The notes below the pieces were generated by a model, which saw only the letters and a program-made list of their open reading frames with translations, made no database searches and had not been told where the DNA came from. Shown here piece by piece: positions 40,665-50,005 of a stretch of 64,000 bases of DNA; positions within the stretch are counted from its first letter, which is position 1; the number at the start of each line of letters is the position of its first letter. The translations under genes and the position numbers were made by a program. Source of the DNA: JAOBAU01 sp034667465 (GTDB taxonomy: Bacteria > Acidobacteriota > Thermoanaerobaculia > Gp7-AA8); contig JAXDJV010000013.1 of assembly GCA_034667465.1 (NCBI GenBank), positions 186,001 to 250,000 on the forward strand, read 5' to 3'.

Positions 40665-41192
40665 ATGCGCGGGCAGATGTGGATGGCCGGGGTGGCGCTG
40701 GCAATGGCCGGATGCGCAACGTCAACGTCATCGGTCCGCCAGTGCGCGCAGCTCAGCGGACTTTACGAACCGTCGAGCTGCATTCAGGAAGAGCCGAAGC
40801 CGCTCACCGATCTGCAGCTTCCCGACGGCACGCCGCTCGCCGGCGTCAGATTCCTCACCGTCGAACAGACGTCGTGCAATGAAGTGCGCATCGTCTCCAA
40901 AGGCCGCGCCGACATCGTCCTCCGTCCGGACGACGACGATCACGTGACGTGGGACGACAACGGCGCGCTCGCCGGCGGTTCGGAGCCGAAGAACAGCTTC
41001 GTCCCGATCGCCGCCGCGATGCGCTCGTTCCGCGAGTGGCGACTCTCGCGCTCGAACGCCGGCACCGGACTCACCTACAGCGACGCGCGCGAAGAGCGCG
41101 GCATGGCGCTGCTGCTGATCCCGTTCCGCAATCGCATCGCCGCGACGTGCGAGTGGATCCGCGTCGCCGCGTCGTCGCTCGTGCGGCCTTAG
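40665..41192 (+). CDS. Lipoprotein of unknown function
   Basis: 175 residues from ATG 40665 (ATG 40677 also possible), giving a signal peptide with lipobox MAGC. The mature part contains CAQLSGLYEPSSC, a short Cys-Cys loop, then beta-rich sequence (VRIVSKGRADIVLRPDDDDH) and a C-terminal RGMALLLIPFRNRIAATCEW. No family recognised. A long nested palindrome starts on the last base of its stop codon. Confidence 0.65.
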   Translation: MRGQMWMAGVALAMAGCATSTSSVRQCAQLSGLYEPSSCIQEEPKPLTDLQLPDGTPLAGVRFLTVEQTSCNEVRIVSKGRADIVLRPDDDDHVTWDDNGALAGGSEPKNSFVPIAAAMRSFREWRLSRSNAGTGLTYSDAREERGMALLLIPFRNRIAATCEWIRVAASSLVRP

Positions 41193-41300
41193 GACCGCGG
41201 GCGTCCTCGCCCGCTGGACAGGCCGGCGTCTCGCCGGGCTTCAGGGGCGAGGCGAGGGCGAGACGCCCTCGCGTCCAGCGGGCGAAGACGCCCGCGGTCC
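41192..41300. repeat. Nested 28-base-arm palindrome between convergent genes
   Basis: Outer arms 41192-41219 and 41273-41300 match with one mismatch. An inner pair, GGCGTCTCGCC (41225-41235) and GGCGAGACGCC (41257-41267), is perfect. The structure fills nearly all of the gap between the lipoprotein gene and the convergent sensor kinase, where it could end transcripts from both sides. Confidence 0.8.
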
Positions 41301-41307
41301 AAACCCT

Positions 41308-42557
41308 CTACGTTGCGATCACGAACTCCGCGCCGCCGCCGGCGCGATTGCGCAACGCGTACGTGAATCCGTGGTTCGTCAGGATTTCCTGGACGATCGT
41401 CAGTCCGAGCCCGCGGCCTTCGCGCTTCGTCGTGAAGAACGGCGTGAAGAGATCGGGGACCACTTCGCCGGCGATGCCGGAACCGCTGTCGGCAACGATC
41501 AGCGTCCCGTCGCGCAGCGTGATGTCGATCGCACCATCGCCGTCAATCGCGTCGATGGCATTGCGGAGGATGTTGACGACGACCTGCTCGAACTGATGCT
41601 CGTCGACGCCGGCGATGCTTTCGTCGGCGTCGACCGCGATCGTGATACCGCGCGACTCCGCTTCCGGCCGCATCAGCGCCGCGATGCGCGCCACGACGGC
41701 GTCGAGCCGGATCGGCACGCGATGCGGCAGCGGAATGCGGACGACGTCGGCGAAGGCGCTCATGAATCGATTCAGCGCGTCGATCCGCGACGAGGCGATG
41801 GTCAATGCGTTGACGAAATCGCTGCGATCGCTTTCGCCGACCTGCGGCGCGTAGCGCAGCGACGAATCGATCAGCGAGCGAACCGCCCCGACAGAGTTGT
41901 TCACTTCGTGCGACATCATCCGAATCAGCTTTTCGTACGCGGCTTTTTCCGAGAGCCGCAGCTCGTCGGTCATCTCATCGATCAGAAAGAACGTCTTCGA
42001 GAAGCCGCGGTCACGAAACTCGGCGCGCCAGATTTTCAAACGCCGCGGTCCGGCCTGCGTGACGAGCCGTGATTCTCCCGGCGCGAGCGATTTCAGCTCG
42101 GTCATCAGCTCCGGCGTCATCAGCGTTTTCGCTGCCGGATTGAGCTCGGCTGCTTTTCCGTCGAAGTCGCAGATGACGATTCCGGATGGCGACGATTCGA
42201 CGACGCGCGCGAAGAAGTGATGCTGCTCTTCGACTTTCAGCCGCTCTTCGCGCAGCCGATCGATCATGCCGTTGTAGACGCCGATGAGGTCGTCCATCTC
42301 CGGCTGTCCGACCGGTACGAAACGCGAGGTGAAGTCGCGCTCCGCGATCAACTCCGCGCCGGTGCGAATCAAATCGAACGGGACGAAGAGCGCGACGACG
42401 AGCCGATAGCTGACGACGATCGAGATGATGAAGAGCGCTTCGACGCCGAACAGCAGCAGGCGGTTCTCAAGCAGGACGAAGAGCGCCGCCGTGGCGACGA
42501 CGAGATGGAGCGCAATGAAGTAGATGGCGATCTTGCCACGTAGCGTAAGCAGCGGCC

Positions 42558-42561
<4 letters not shown>
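41308..42561 (-). CDS. Membrane sensor histidine kinase (NtrY/NtrB-like), partner of the adjacent NtrC-type regulator
   Basis: 417 residues from a GTG overlapping the regulator stop (GTGA). Two N-terminal membrane helices (IAIYFIALHLVVATAALFVL and LLLFGVEALFIISIVVSYRL) enclose a very short exterior loop. A HAMP-like linker follows, then a PAS domain (about 125-225, VVESSPSGIVICDFDGK). HisKA has RMMSHEVNNSVGAVRSLI with the phospho-His, and HATPase has NILRNAIDAI, VADSGSGI and GRGLGLTIV. The tiny exterior loop suggests sensing in the membrane or cytoplasm. It is the last gene of the efflux-type operon. Confidence 0.92.
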
Positions 42562-43934
<1,373 letters not shown>

Positions 43935-43941
43935 AAAATCA

Positions 43942-44028
43942 GTGCAGAGTGCTGAGTGCTGAGTGCTGAGTCGAAAAGCCTTCGTGCCGGCCGGTTTGAC
44001 TCAGCACTCTGCACTCAGCACTCAGCAC
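43942..44028. repeat. Heptad hairpin element C (4+4 units)
   Basis: Left arm cores at 43946 (AGAG), 43953, 43960 and 43967; right arm CTCA/CTCT cores at 44000, 44007, 44014 and 44021, all seven bases apart, around a 28-base centre. It occupies nearly the whole 96-base gap between the second permease gene and the regulator gene, inside an apparent operon. Confidence 0.85.
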
Positions 44029-44030
44029 TT

Positions 44031-45227
44031 TCATTCGTACCTGAGCGCCTCCGCCGGTTCCACCACCGACGCCAGCCAACTCGGATATGCGGCGCAAAGT
44101 AGCGTGATCGCGTAGATCAGAACAAGCGATGCGATCAGTCCGAACGTGAACGTGGCCGGCGAGACGAGCGCGAAGACGCCGAGGATCGGGAGCTGGAGCA
44201 CGATCACGACACCGATCGATACGGCCAGCGTCGACAACAACGCCACCTCGGCCAACACCTGGTGGCGCACGTCCGCGCCGCTCGCGCCTAGCGCGCGACG
44301 CAGGCCGAGCTCGCGCGTCCGCCGCGTGACGTTCTGCCACAACACGCCGGTCAGTCCGAGCGCGACCATCGAGATCAGGAAGAGCGCGACGATGCCGAGG
44401 ATGATGATCGGCGACACGCGCGACTGCAGCATCATCGTGCGCATCGAATCCATTCGGCGGATGCGAAACGACGCGCTCGGCTCCACGGCGTGCAGCCGCT
44501 TCGTCATCTCCTCTTCGATCTGCGCCGGAGTGCCGGGCTGCATCCGCACGAGGATGTTGCGCGGCACGCGCCCCTTGCTCGCGAATGACACGCGCGCGAA
44601 CGCCATGTTCACGCCTGCGGTCGAGATCTCGCCGTTCTTGCGATACGGCGGCACGACGCCGACCACGCGCCAGACGACGTCGCCGTCGCTGTCGAACTTC
44701 TGTCCGATCGGGTCGCGATCGCCGTACATCGCCTTCGCCAGATCGGCGTCGATGACCATCGGCTTGAACGTCGCCGCATCATCATCAGGACGGAACCAGC
44801 GCCCGCGCACGACTTTCATTCTCATCGTGTTCGCGTAGGAGTCGGTGACTTCGTCGCGCGTCAGATCGATTTTCTTTCCGTCGATCTTCCAGCTGCCGGA
44901 CGACGTCGAGTTGCCGTACGGCGGCGTCATGCCTGCGGCCGCATCGACGACCTGCGGGAAGCTCTTCACTTCGTTCAACAGCTTCTGCATCGTGAAACGG
45001 AACTCGCCGTCGTCTTCATTCGGATCGGGATCGTGTCCGTTCGTGTCGAAGCGGATGACCCAGACGTTCTGCCACTCGAACCCGAGTGGATCATTCCAGC
45101 GCGAAACAACGGTTGCGCCGGCAGTCAGCACGGTGAAGAGGACGAGGAAGGAGAAGAAGATCTCGGCCATCACGAGCGAGTTCGCACGCTTGCGATGCCA
45201 GACCAGTTTCAGCAGATGAAGCGTCAT
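44031..45227 (-). CDS. FtsX/MacB-type ABC transporter permease (second)
   Basis: 398 residues from ATG 45227 (overlaps the first permease stop as ATGA). One N-terminal membrane helix (LVMAEIFFSFLVLFTVLTAG) is followed by a ~230-residue periplasmic MacB-PCD-like domain (VWVIRFDTNGHDPDPNEDDG onward). Three C-terminal helices (ISPIIILGIVALFLISMVAL, ALLSTLAVSIGVVIVLQLPI and FTFGLIASLVLIYAITLLC) contain the FtsX motif TRRTRELGLRRALGAS. It pairs with the neighbouring permease and ATPase to form a heterodimeric MacB-like transporter that moves substrates by mechanotransmission, not classical import. Confidence 0.9.
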   Translation of the reverse strand: MTLHLLKLVWHRKRANSLVMAEIFFSFLVLFTVLTAGATVVSRWNDPLGFEWQNVWVIRFDTNGHDPDPNEDDGEFRFTMQKLLNEVKSFPQVVDAAAGMTPPYGNSTSSGSWKIDGKKIDLTRDEVTDSYANTMRMKVVRGRWFRPDDDAATFKPMVIDADLAKAMYGDRDPIGQKFDSDGDVVWRVVGVVPPYRKNGEISTAGVNMAFARVSFASKGRVPRNILVRMQPGTPAQIEEEMTKRLHAVEPSASFRIRRMDSMRTMMLQSRVSPIIILGIVALFLISMVALGLTGVLWQNVTRRTRELGLRRALGASGADVRHQVLAEVALLSTLAVSIGVVIVLQLPILGVFALVSPATFTFGLIASLVLIYAITLLCAAYPSWLASVVEPAEALRYE

Positions 45228-46465
45228 TGCACACCTCCGCGAAGAGCGTTGACGGGATTGAGGCGCGCCATGCGCCACGCGGGATAGACGCCGGAGAAGA
45301 TGCCGAAGAAGACGGCGATGAGCATGCCGTAGCCGAAGATGCGCGGGTTGAGATCGAAGCGCATGTCGGGAAGCAGATCGGCCGCGTTCAGCACCTGAAT
45401 GGCGATCGCGGCGAGCACGAAGCCGATCAGACCGCCGACGACGGTGATGACGATGTTCTCGAAGACGAACTGCGACATGAGCGCGCGGCGCGGCGCGCCG
45501 AACGCTTTGCGCACGCCGATCTCCGACGCCCGCTCGAGTGTGCGGCTGAGGTTCAGCGTGATGAGGTTCAGCGCCGGCAGCGTCATGAACAGAATGCCGG
45601 CGAGCACGAGGATGAGCGCGAGAAAGAACGGCGCGCGATCGCGAAAGCGCGTACCGGCGAACATGCCGCGCGCCGACGCTTCGAACGTCGTGTCAAGTCC
45701 TGCCTGCACCTGCGTGAACGTTTTCGGATCGGGAGACTGCACTCGCTGCATCACCGCCGCGAAGTCACGTTTGACGCGAGGCAGATCGCCGCGGCTCTTC
45801 GCCATGACGATGGCGTTGAAGTCGCCGGTGAACTCGTCGCGATACGTCGACGAGCGCATCGTGCCGATCGGCGCCCAGATCTCCGCGTATGCGGCGATGC
45901 GCGTCAGCGCGACCGACGGCACGACGCCGATGATGCGGAAGCGATCGCCTTCGACCTCGATCGTTTTGCCGACCGCGAGCGCCTTGCCGAACAGCTTCTC
46001 GCGCAGCTTGTCGCTGATGACGGCGACGTGCGCGCCGGCGTCGTCTTCCTGCTGCGTGTACGGTCGTCCTTCGAGAAAGGTGAAGTCGCAGATGCGCCAG
46101 AAGCTGCCGTCGGTGCGTTTGAAGAACGTGTCGATGCGTCCGTCGCCCAGGTAGAGACGCGTCTGCCGCGCTTCGCTGTAGATCGAGGACGCTTCGATGC
46201 CGGGCAGCGGACGGACGTAGCGGTTGAGAAAACCGTAGCCGGGATTCGTCGTCATCGTGGCGGTCGGTCCGATCTGCGCCATCGAGAGAATGCAGAGCAC
46301 GCGGTCGAACCGTCCCTCCGGCGTGCGCGGCGAGTAGACGTTGTCGAGCACCGCCGTCGCCACCATCAGCACGAGCAGCGTGACGCTGATGCCGAAGAGC
46401 GAGATGAAGGTGAAGAACTTGCGCCGCGCAAGAACCTTCAGTGCGAGTTTGAGTTGAGTTTTCAC
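45224..46465 (-). CDS. FtsX/MacB-type ABC transporter permease (first)
   Basis: 413 residues. Same layout as its partner: N-terminal helix (FFTFISLFGISVTLLVLMVA), periplasmic MacB-PCD-like domain (~45-280), then three helices. RTLERASEIGVRKAFGAPRR precedes the second helix. The start directly follows the ATPase stop with no gap and the end overlaps the second permease. The two permeases differ enough in sequence to be an obligate pair. Probable role is export or envelope-stress handling with the adaptor upstream. Confidence 0.92.
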   Translation of the reverse strand: MKTQLKLALKVLARRKFFTFISLFGISVTLLVLMVATAVLDNVYSPRTPEGRFDRVLCILSMAQIGPTATMTTNPGYGFLNRYVRPLPGIEASSIYSEARQTRLYLGDGRIDTFFKRTDGSFWRICDFTFLEGRPYTQQEDDAGAHVAVISDKLREKLFGKALAVGKTIEVEGDRFRIIGVVPSVALTRIAAYAEIWAPIGTMRSSTYRDEFTGDFNAIVMAKSRGDLPRVKRDFAAVMQRVQSPDPKTFTQVQAGLDTTFEASARGMFAGTRFRDRAPFFLALILVLAGILFMTLPALNLITLNLSRTLERASEIGVRKAFGAPRRALMSQFVFENIVITVVGGLIGFVLAAIAIQVLNAADLLPDMRFDLNPRIFGYGMLIAVFFGIFSGVYPAWRMARLNPVNALRGGVQ

Positions 46466-47131
46466 CTAAGCCACCTGCCGCCCGTCGAACAGACGCACGA
46501 TCCGGTTCGTCTGCTTCGCGAAGCGGTCGTCGTGCGTGACCATCACGATCGTCGTCTTGTCGTCGCGGTTGAGCGCGTGGAGGATCTCCATGATCTCGTC
46601 GCCCATCTGCGAATCGAGGTTGCCGGTCGGCTCATCGGCGAGCAGCACGCGCGGACGTCCGACGATCGCGCGAGCGATGGCGACGCGCTGCTGCTGACCG
46701 CCGGAGAGTTGCGTCGGAAAGTGATGCACGCGCGACGCGAGTCCGACGCGATCGAGTGCCGCAAGCGCCAGCCGCCGGCGCTCCGCCGATCCCATCTTTC
46801 GATACAGCAGCGGGATCTCGACGTTGTCGACGACCGTCAGATCGGGCACGAGGTGGAAGCTCTGAAAGACGAATCCGAGCTTCTCGTTGCGCACCTTCGA
46901 GAGTTTTTTGTCACCCGATTTTCCGAGCGCTTCACCGTCGAGCGCCAGCGTGCCGGAGCTCGGCGCGTCGAGCAGTCCGATCAGATTGAGCAGCGTGCTT
47001 TTGCCGCAGCCCGACGGCCCCATGATCGAGATGAACTCGCCCTGCGTGACGTCGAGATTGATGTTCTGCAGCGCCAGCGTTTCGACGCGTTCGGTCCGGT
47101 ACACCTTGTCTACGTTTTCCAGTCTGATCAT
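46466..47131 (-). CDS. MacB/LolD-type ABC transporter ATPase
   Basis: 221 residues: Walker A GPSGCGKST at about 38-46, Q-loop FQSFHLVPDLTV, signature LSGGQQQRVAIARA, Walker B VLLADEPTGNLD and switch His in VMVTHDDR. The PTGNLDS extension is typical of the MacB/LolD/FtsE group. It powers the two adjacent permeases. It lies 7 bases downstream of the adaptor gene in the same operon. Confidence 0.94.
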   Translation of the reverse strand: MIRLENVDKVYRTERVETLALQNINLDVTQGEFISIMGPSGCGKSTLLNLIGLLDAPSSGTLALDGEALGKSGDKKLSKVRNEKLGFVFQSFHLVPDLTVVDNVEIPLLYRKMGSAERRRLALAALDRVGLASRVHHFPTQLSGGQQQRVAIARAIVGRPRVLLADEPTGNLDSQMGDEIMEILHALNRDDKTTIVMVTHDDRFAKQTNRIVRLFDGRQVA

Positions 47132-47138
47132 GCTTTCC

Positions 47139-48383
47139 TCACTCGAGCCGGAGCTTCTTCACTCCGGCGTAATCGTTCATGTTCGAGATGACGACCTCGT
47201 CGCCTTCGCGGAGGCCGCCCGTTACTTCAATCGTTTCTTCACCCGCCAGTCCCCACTGCGCCGGGACGCGAACGAGCTCGTCGCCGCGGACGACAAAGAC
47301 CTCTTCGCGCTCGCCCTGTCCGAGCGCGCCGCGGCGAACGCGAAGCGCGCCGTTGCGGCGGCCGGTGACGACGAAGACGTCGACGCGCAGGTTGTTGCGC
47401 AGCTTCGCGTGCGACGGTTGCGCGAGATCGACGTAAAACCGCGCCGTCCCGTTCTCGATGCGCGGATCGATGCCGGCGATGGTGCCGTCGACGAGCGTCG
47501 AGTCGTCGAGACGAACGCGCGCCGGCATCCCGGCGGAGAGCTTCGCGACGTGCACGTCGGAGATCGTCGCCACCACCCGAAACGACGAGAGGTCGGCAAT
47601 GCGCGCCACCACATCTCCGCGGCGGATCGTGGCGCCGGCGTCCTGCACCGCCCACGTCACGACGCCATCGCGATCGGCGCGCATCATCGCGAGCCCAACC
47701 TGGCGGTTGGACTCGGCCATCTCTTTGCGCAGCGTCCGCAGTTCCATCGCCGAGCCGGCGAGCTGCGCTTCGGCATTGCGTTGCGCACGCGTCAGCGCGT
47801 CATGAAGCTGCGTCAGCTCGATGTCGGTCTTCTTCACCGCGGTCGCGGCGGCGAGATTTTCCTGCGTGGTGATCAGCCCTTCGCGGCTGAGCTTCGCGTT
47901 CTGTTCCGCTTTGAAAGCGACGATCTCGCGGTCGAGTTTCTTCTGTTCGATCTGCGCGCGCAGCGTCGCGATCGTCTCTTCGACGCGCAGCCGCAGCTGT
48001 GCTTCTTCGCTTTCTTTCTGCGCGACGCGATCGGCGAGCCGCTCGGCATCGAGTCGCGTCGCCGATGTGTCGAGCGCGATCACTTCATCACCGGCGCGAA
48101 CGCGATCGCCGGCGCGGCGGACGATGCGCAATACTCGCGCTTCGACCGGACTCGAGACGACCTGCTCGGTCGCTGGCACGACGGTGCCGCTCGCCTGCAG
48201 CGACGCGTCAACCGCGCCACGCTCGACGCGCGCCGTCTGAATGTTGCGGCGCTTCACCGACGGACGCAGCCACTGCACTGTCGCCGCGAATGAAAACGCG
48301 ATTGCCGCAATTGCGACGATCACCGTCGCCACGCGCCGGATGAGGCGCCGGCGCCGAATGTCTGCTGTGATTTCCCGATCCAT
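47139..48383 (-). CDS. HlyD/MacA-like periplasmic adaptor protein
   Basis: 414 residues with an N-terminal membrane anchor (VATVIVAIAAIAFSFAATVQ). A split lipoyl/barrel-sandwich domain (SGTVVPATEQVVSSPVEARV at about 66-85 and ADRDGVVTWAVQDAGATI at about 230) flanks a ~110-residue coiled-coil hairpin (LRLRVEETIATLRAQIEQKK). A beta-barrel domain and a membrane-proximal domain end in VVISNMNDY. It would link the MacB-like transporter to an outer-membrane channel, which is not encoded here. It is the first gene of the operon, and a candidate sigma-54 promoter lies directly upstream. Confidence 0.92.
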   Translation of the reverse strand: MDREITADIRRRRLIRRVATVIVAIAAIAFSFAATVQWLRPSVKRRNIQTARVERGAVDASLQASGTVVPATEQVVSSPVEARVLRIVRRAGDRVRAGDEVIALDTSATRLDAERLADRVAQKESEEAQLRLRVEETIATLRAQIEQKKLDREIVAFKAEQNAKLSREGLITTQENLAAATAVKKTDIELTQLHDALTRAQRNAEAQLAGSAMELRTLRKEMAESNRQVGLAMMRADRDGVVTWAVQDAGATIRRGDVVARIADLSSFRVVATISDVHVAKLSAGMPARVRLDDSTLVDGTIAGIDPRIENGTARFYVDLAQPSHAKLRNNLRVDVFVVTGRRNGALRVRRGALGQGEREEVFVVRGDELVRVPAQWGLAGEETIEVTGGLREGDEVVISNMNDYAGVKKLRLE

Positions 48384-48399
48384 GCTGAGCGCCGTTCAC

Positions 48400-48415
48400 A
48401 GCGAACGGGCTGCCA
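48400..48415 (-). promoter_or_regulatory. Candidate sigma-54 (-24/-12) promoter of the adaptor-ABC operon
   Basis: Read on the minus strand the site is TGGCAGCCCGTTCGCT: GG and GC with exactly ten bases between them, and nine of the twelve fixed consensus positions of TGGCACG-N4-TTGCW match. It would leave a leader of only about six bases before the adaptor ATG, which counts against it. The operon itself encodes a sigma-54 activator. Confidence 0.35.
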
Positions 48416-48475
48416 GCTTATCTGTACGTATTTTCCATGACTTACGTTGATGCCGGTGTGCGCGACTGAACGCTC

Positions 48476-48493
48476 CTGTTCGGAAATGAACAG
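48476..48493. promoter_or_regulatory. Palindrome CTGTTC-N6-GAACAG upstream of two divergent units
   Basis: A perfect 6-6-6 inverted repeat, enclosed by an outer CGACTG (48462-48467) / CAGTCG (48491-48496) pair. It is about 75-80 bases upstream of the candidate sigma-54 promoter, a normal distance for an NtrC-type activator site, and 24 bases upstream of the divergent mmsA start. It could serve either gene. The rest of the 48384-48517 gap shows nothing else. Confidence 0.45.
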
Positions 48494-48517
48494 TCGTCGC
48501 ACTACACTGCACCGATC

Positions 48518-49987
48518 ATGAGCGCAATCAGCACATACCCTGACGTCCGCAACTACATCGGTGGAGCATTCGTCGATCCCGGCGAACAGAAACACCTCGA
48601 TGTTTTCTCCCCGATCGACGGCCGCGTGATCTCACGCGTTCCACTCTCCGCCTCCGAAGAAGTCGACCGCGCGGTGGCCGCGGCGAAGAAAGCCTTTCCC
48701 GCCTGGTCGGCGACGCCGATCAAGGAGCGCGTGCAGGTGTTCTTCCGCTACAAGACGCTGCTCGAGCAGAACATCGACGAGCTCGCGCGCATCGTCACCG
48801 AGGAGAACGGGAAGATCGACAGCGAAGCGCGCGCCGAGGTGTTGAAGTCGGCGGAGCTGACGGAGTTCGCCTGCTCGCTGCCGCAAATCACCGCCGGCGA
48901 AGTGCTCGAAGTGAGCCGCGGCGTCGAATGCCGCATCGAGCGTTATCCGGTCGGCATCGTGGCGTCGATTACGCCGTTCAACTTCCCGAACATGGTTCCG
49001 AACTGGACGATCCCGAATGCGCTGGCACTCGGAAACTGCATGATCCTCAAACCGTCCGAGCTCGTGCCGATCAGCGCCGGCCGCATCGCCGAGCTGTTGC
49101 GCGAAGCAGGTCTGCCCGACGGCGTGCTGAACATCGTGCACGGCGGACAGCAGACGGTCGAAGCGATCTGCGATCACCCCGATATCGAAGCGATCACGTT
49201 CGTCGGCTCGACCAAAGTCGCGAAGATCGTCTATCGGCGCGGCACGCAGAATCTGAAGCGCGTCCTCGCACTCGGCGGCGCGAAGAATCACCTCATCGTG
49301 ATGCCGGACGCGGAGCCGGAGATGACGTCATCGAACGTGGTCGCGTCGATGTCCGGCTGCGCCGGTCAGCGTTGCATGGCTGCGTCAGTAATGATGGCGG
49401 TCGGCAAAACCGATCACATCATCGACAAGATGGTGAACATCGTGCGCGCGATGGTTCCCGGCAAGCATCTCGGTCCCGTGATCTCGCGCGCGGCGAAGGA
49501 AAAAATCGAGGCGTACATCACCGAAGCGGAGCAGCAGGGGGCGAAGGTGCTGGTCGATGGACGCGGATACGTGGTCCCGGGCAAGGAAGAGGGTTACTAC
49601 GTCGGCCCGACGCTGATCGATCACGTGAAGCCGGAGATGCGCATCGCGCAGGAAGAGGTGTTCGGTCCGGTGATGGTGATCATTCGCGCGGACAACGTCG
49701 ATGAAGCGATCCGCGTGCAAAACAAATCGCCATACGGAAACGCGGCCAGCGTCTTCACGGAGAGCGGCGGCATTGCCCGTCACGTGATGGAGAAGGCCAG
49801 CGCGGGAATGGTCGGCGTGAACGTCGGCGTCCCGGTGCCGCGCGAGCCGTTTTCATTCGGCGGCTGGAACGACTCGAAGTTCGGCGCCGGCGACATCACC
49901 GGCCGCGGCTCGATCGAGTTCCTGACGAAGCCAAAGAAGATGACGACGAAGTGGTCGAAGGAAGCCGGCACGAACTGGATGTCGTAG
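48518..49987 (+). CDS. mmsA: CoA-acylating methylmalonate-semialdehyde dehydrogenase
   Basis: 489 residues of the aldehyde dehydrogenase superfamily. Signatures of the MMSDH branch: ITPFNFPNMVPNWTIPNALA, FVGSTKVAKIV, GGAKNHLIVMPDA and the catalytic Cys286 in SGCAGQRCMA. The general-base Glu of other ALDHs is replaced in the LGGAKNH stretch, as in MMSDH. It oxidises methylmalonate or malonate semialdehyde to propionyl-CoA or acetyl-CoA with NAD and CoA, in valine and inositol breakdown. No other genes of those pathways are adjacent. It is divergent from the adaptor-ABC operon. Confidence 0.93.
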   Translation: MSAISTYPDVRNYIGGAFVDPGEQKHLDVFSPIDGRVISRVPLSASEEVDRAVAAAKKAFPAWSATPIKERVQVFFRYKTLLEQNIDELARIVTEENGKIDSEARAEVLKSAELTEFACSLPQITAGEVLEVSRGVECRIERYPVGIVASITPFNFPNMVPNWTIPNALALGNCMILKPSELVPISAGRIAELLREAGLPDGVLNIVHGGQQTVEAICDHPDIEAITFVGSTKVAKIVYRRGTQNLKRVLALGGAKNHLIVMPDAEPEMTSSNVVASMSGCAGQRCMAASVMMAVGKTDHIIDKMVNIVRAMVPGKHLGPVISRAAKEKIEAYITEAEQQGAKVLVDGRGYVVPGKEEGYYVGPTLIDHVKPEMRIAQEEVFGPVMVIIRADNVDEAIRVQNKSPYGNAASVFTESGGIARHVMEKASAGMVGVNVGVPVPREPFSFGGWNDSKFGAGDITGRGSIEFLTKPKKMTTKWSKEAGTNWMS

Positions 49988-50005
49988 GAGTGACGGAGCG
50001 CGGCG

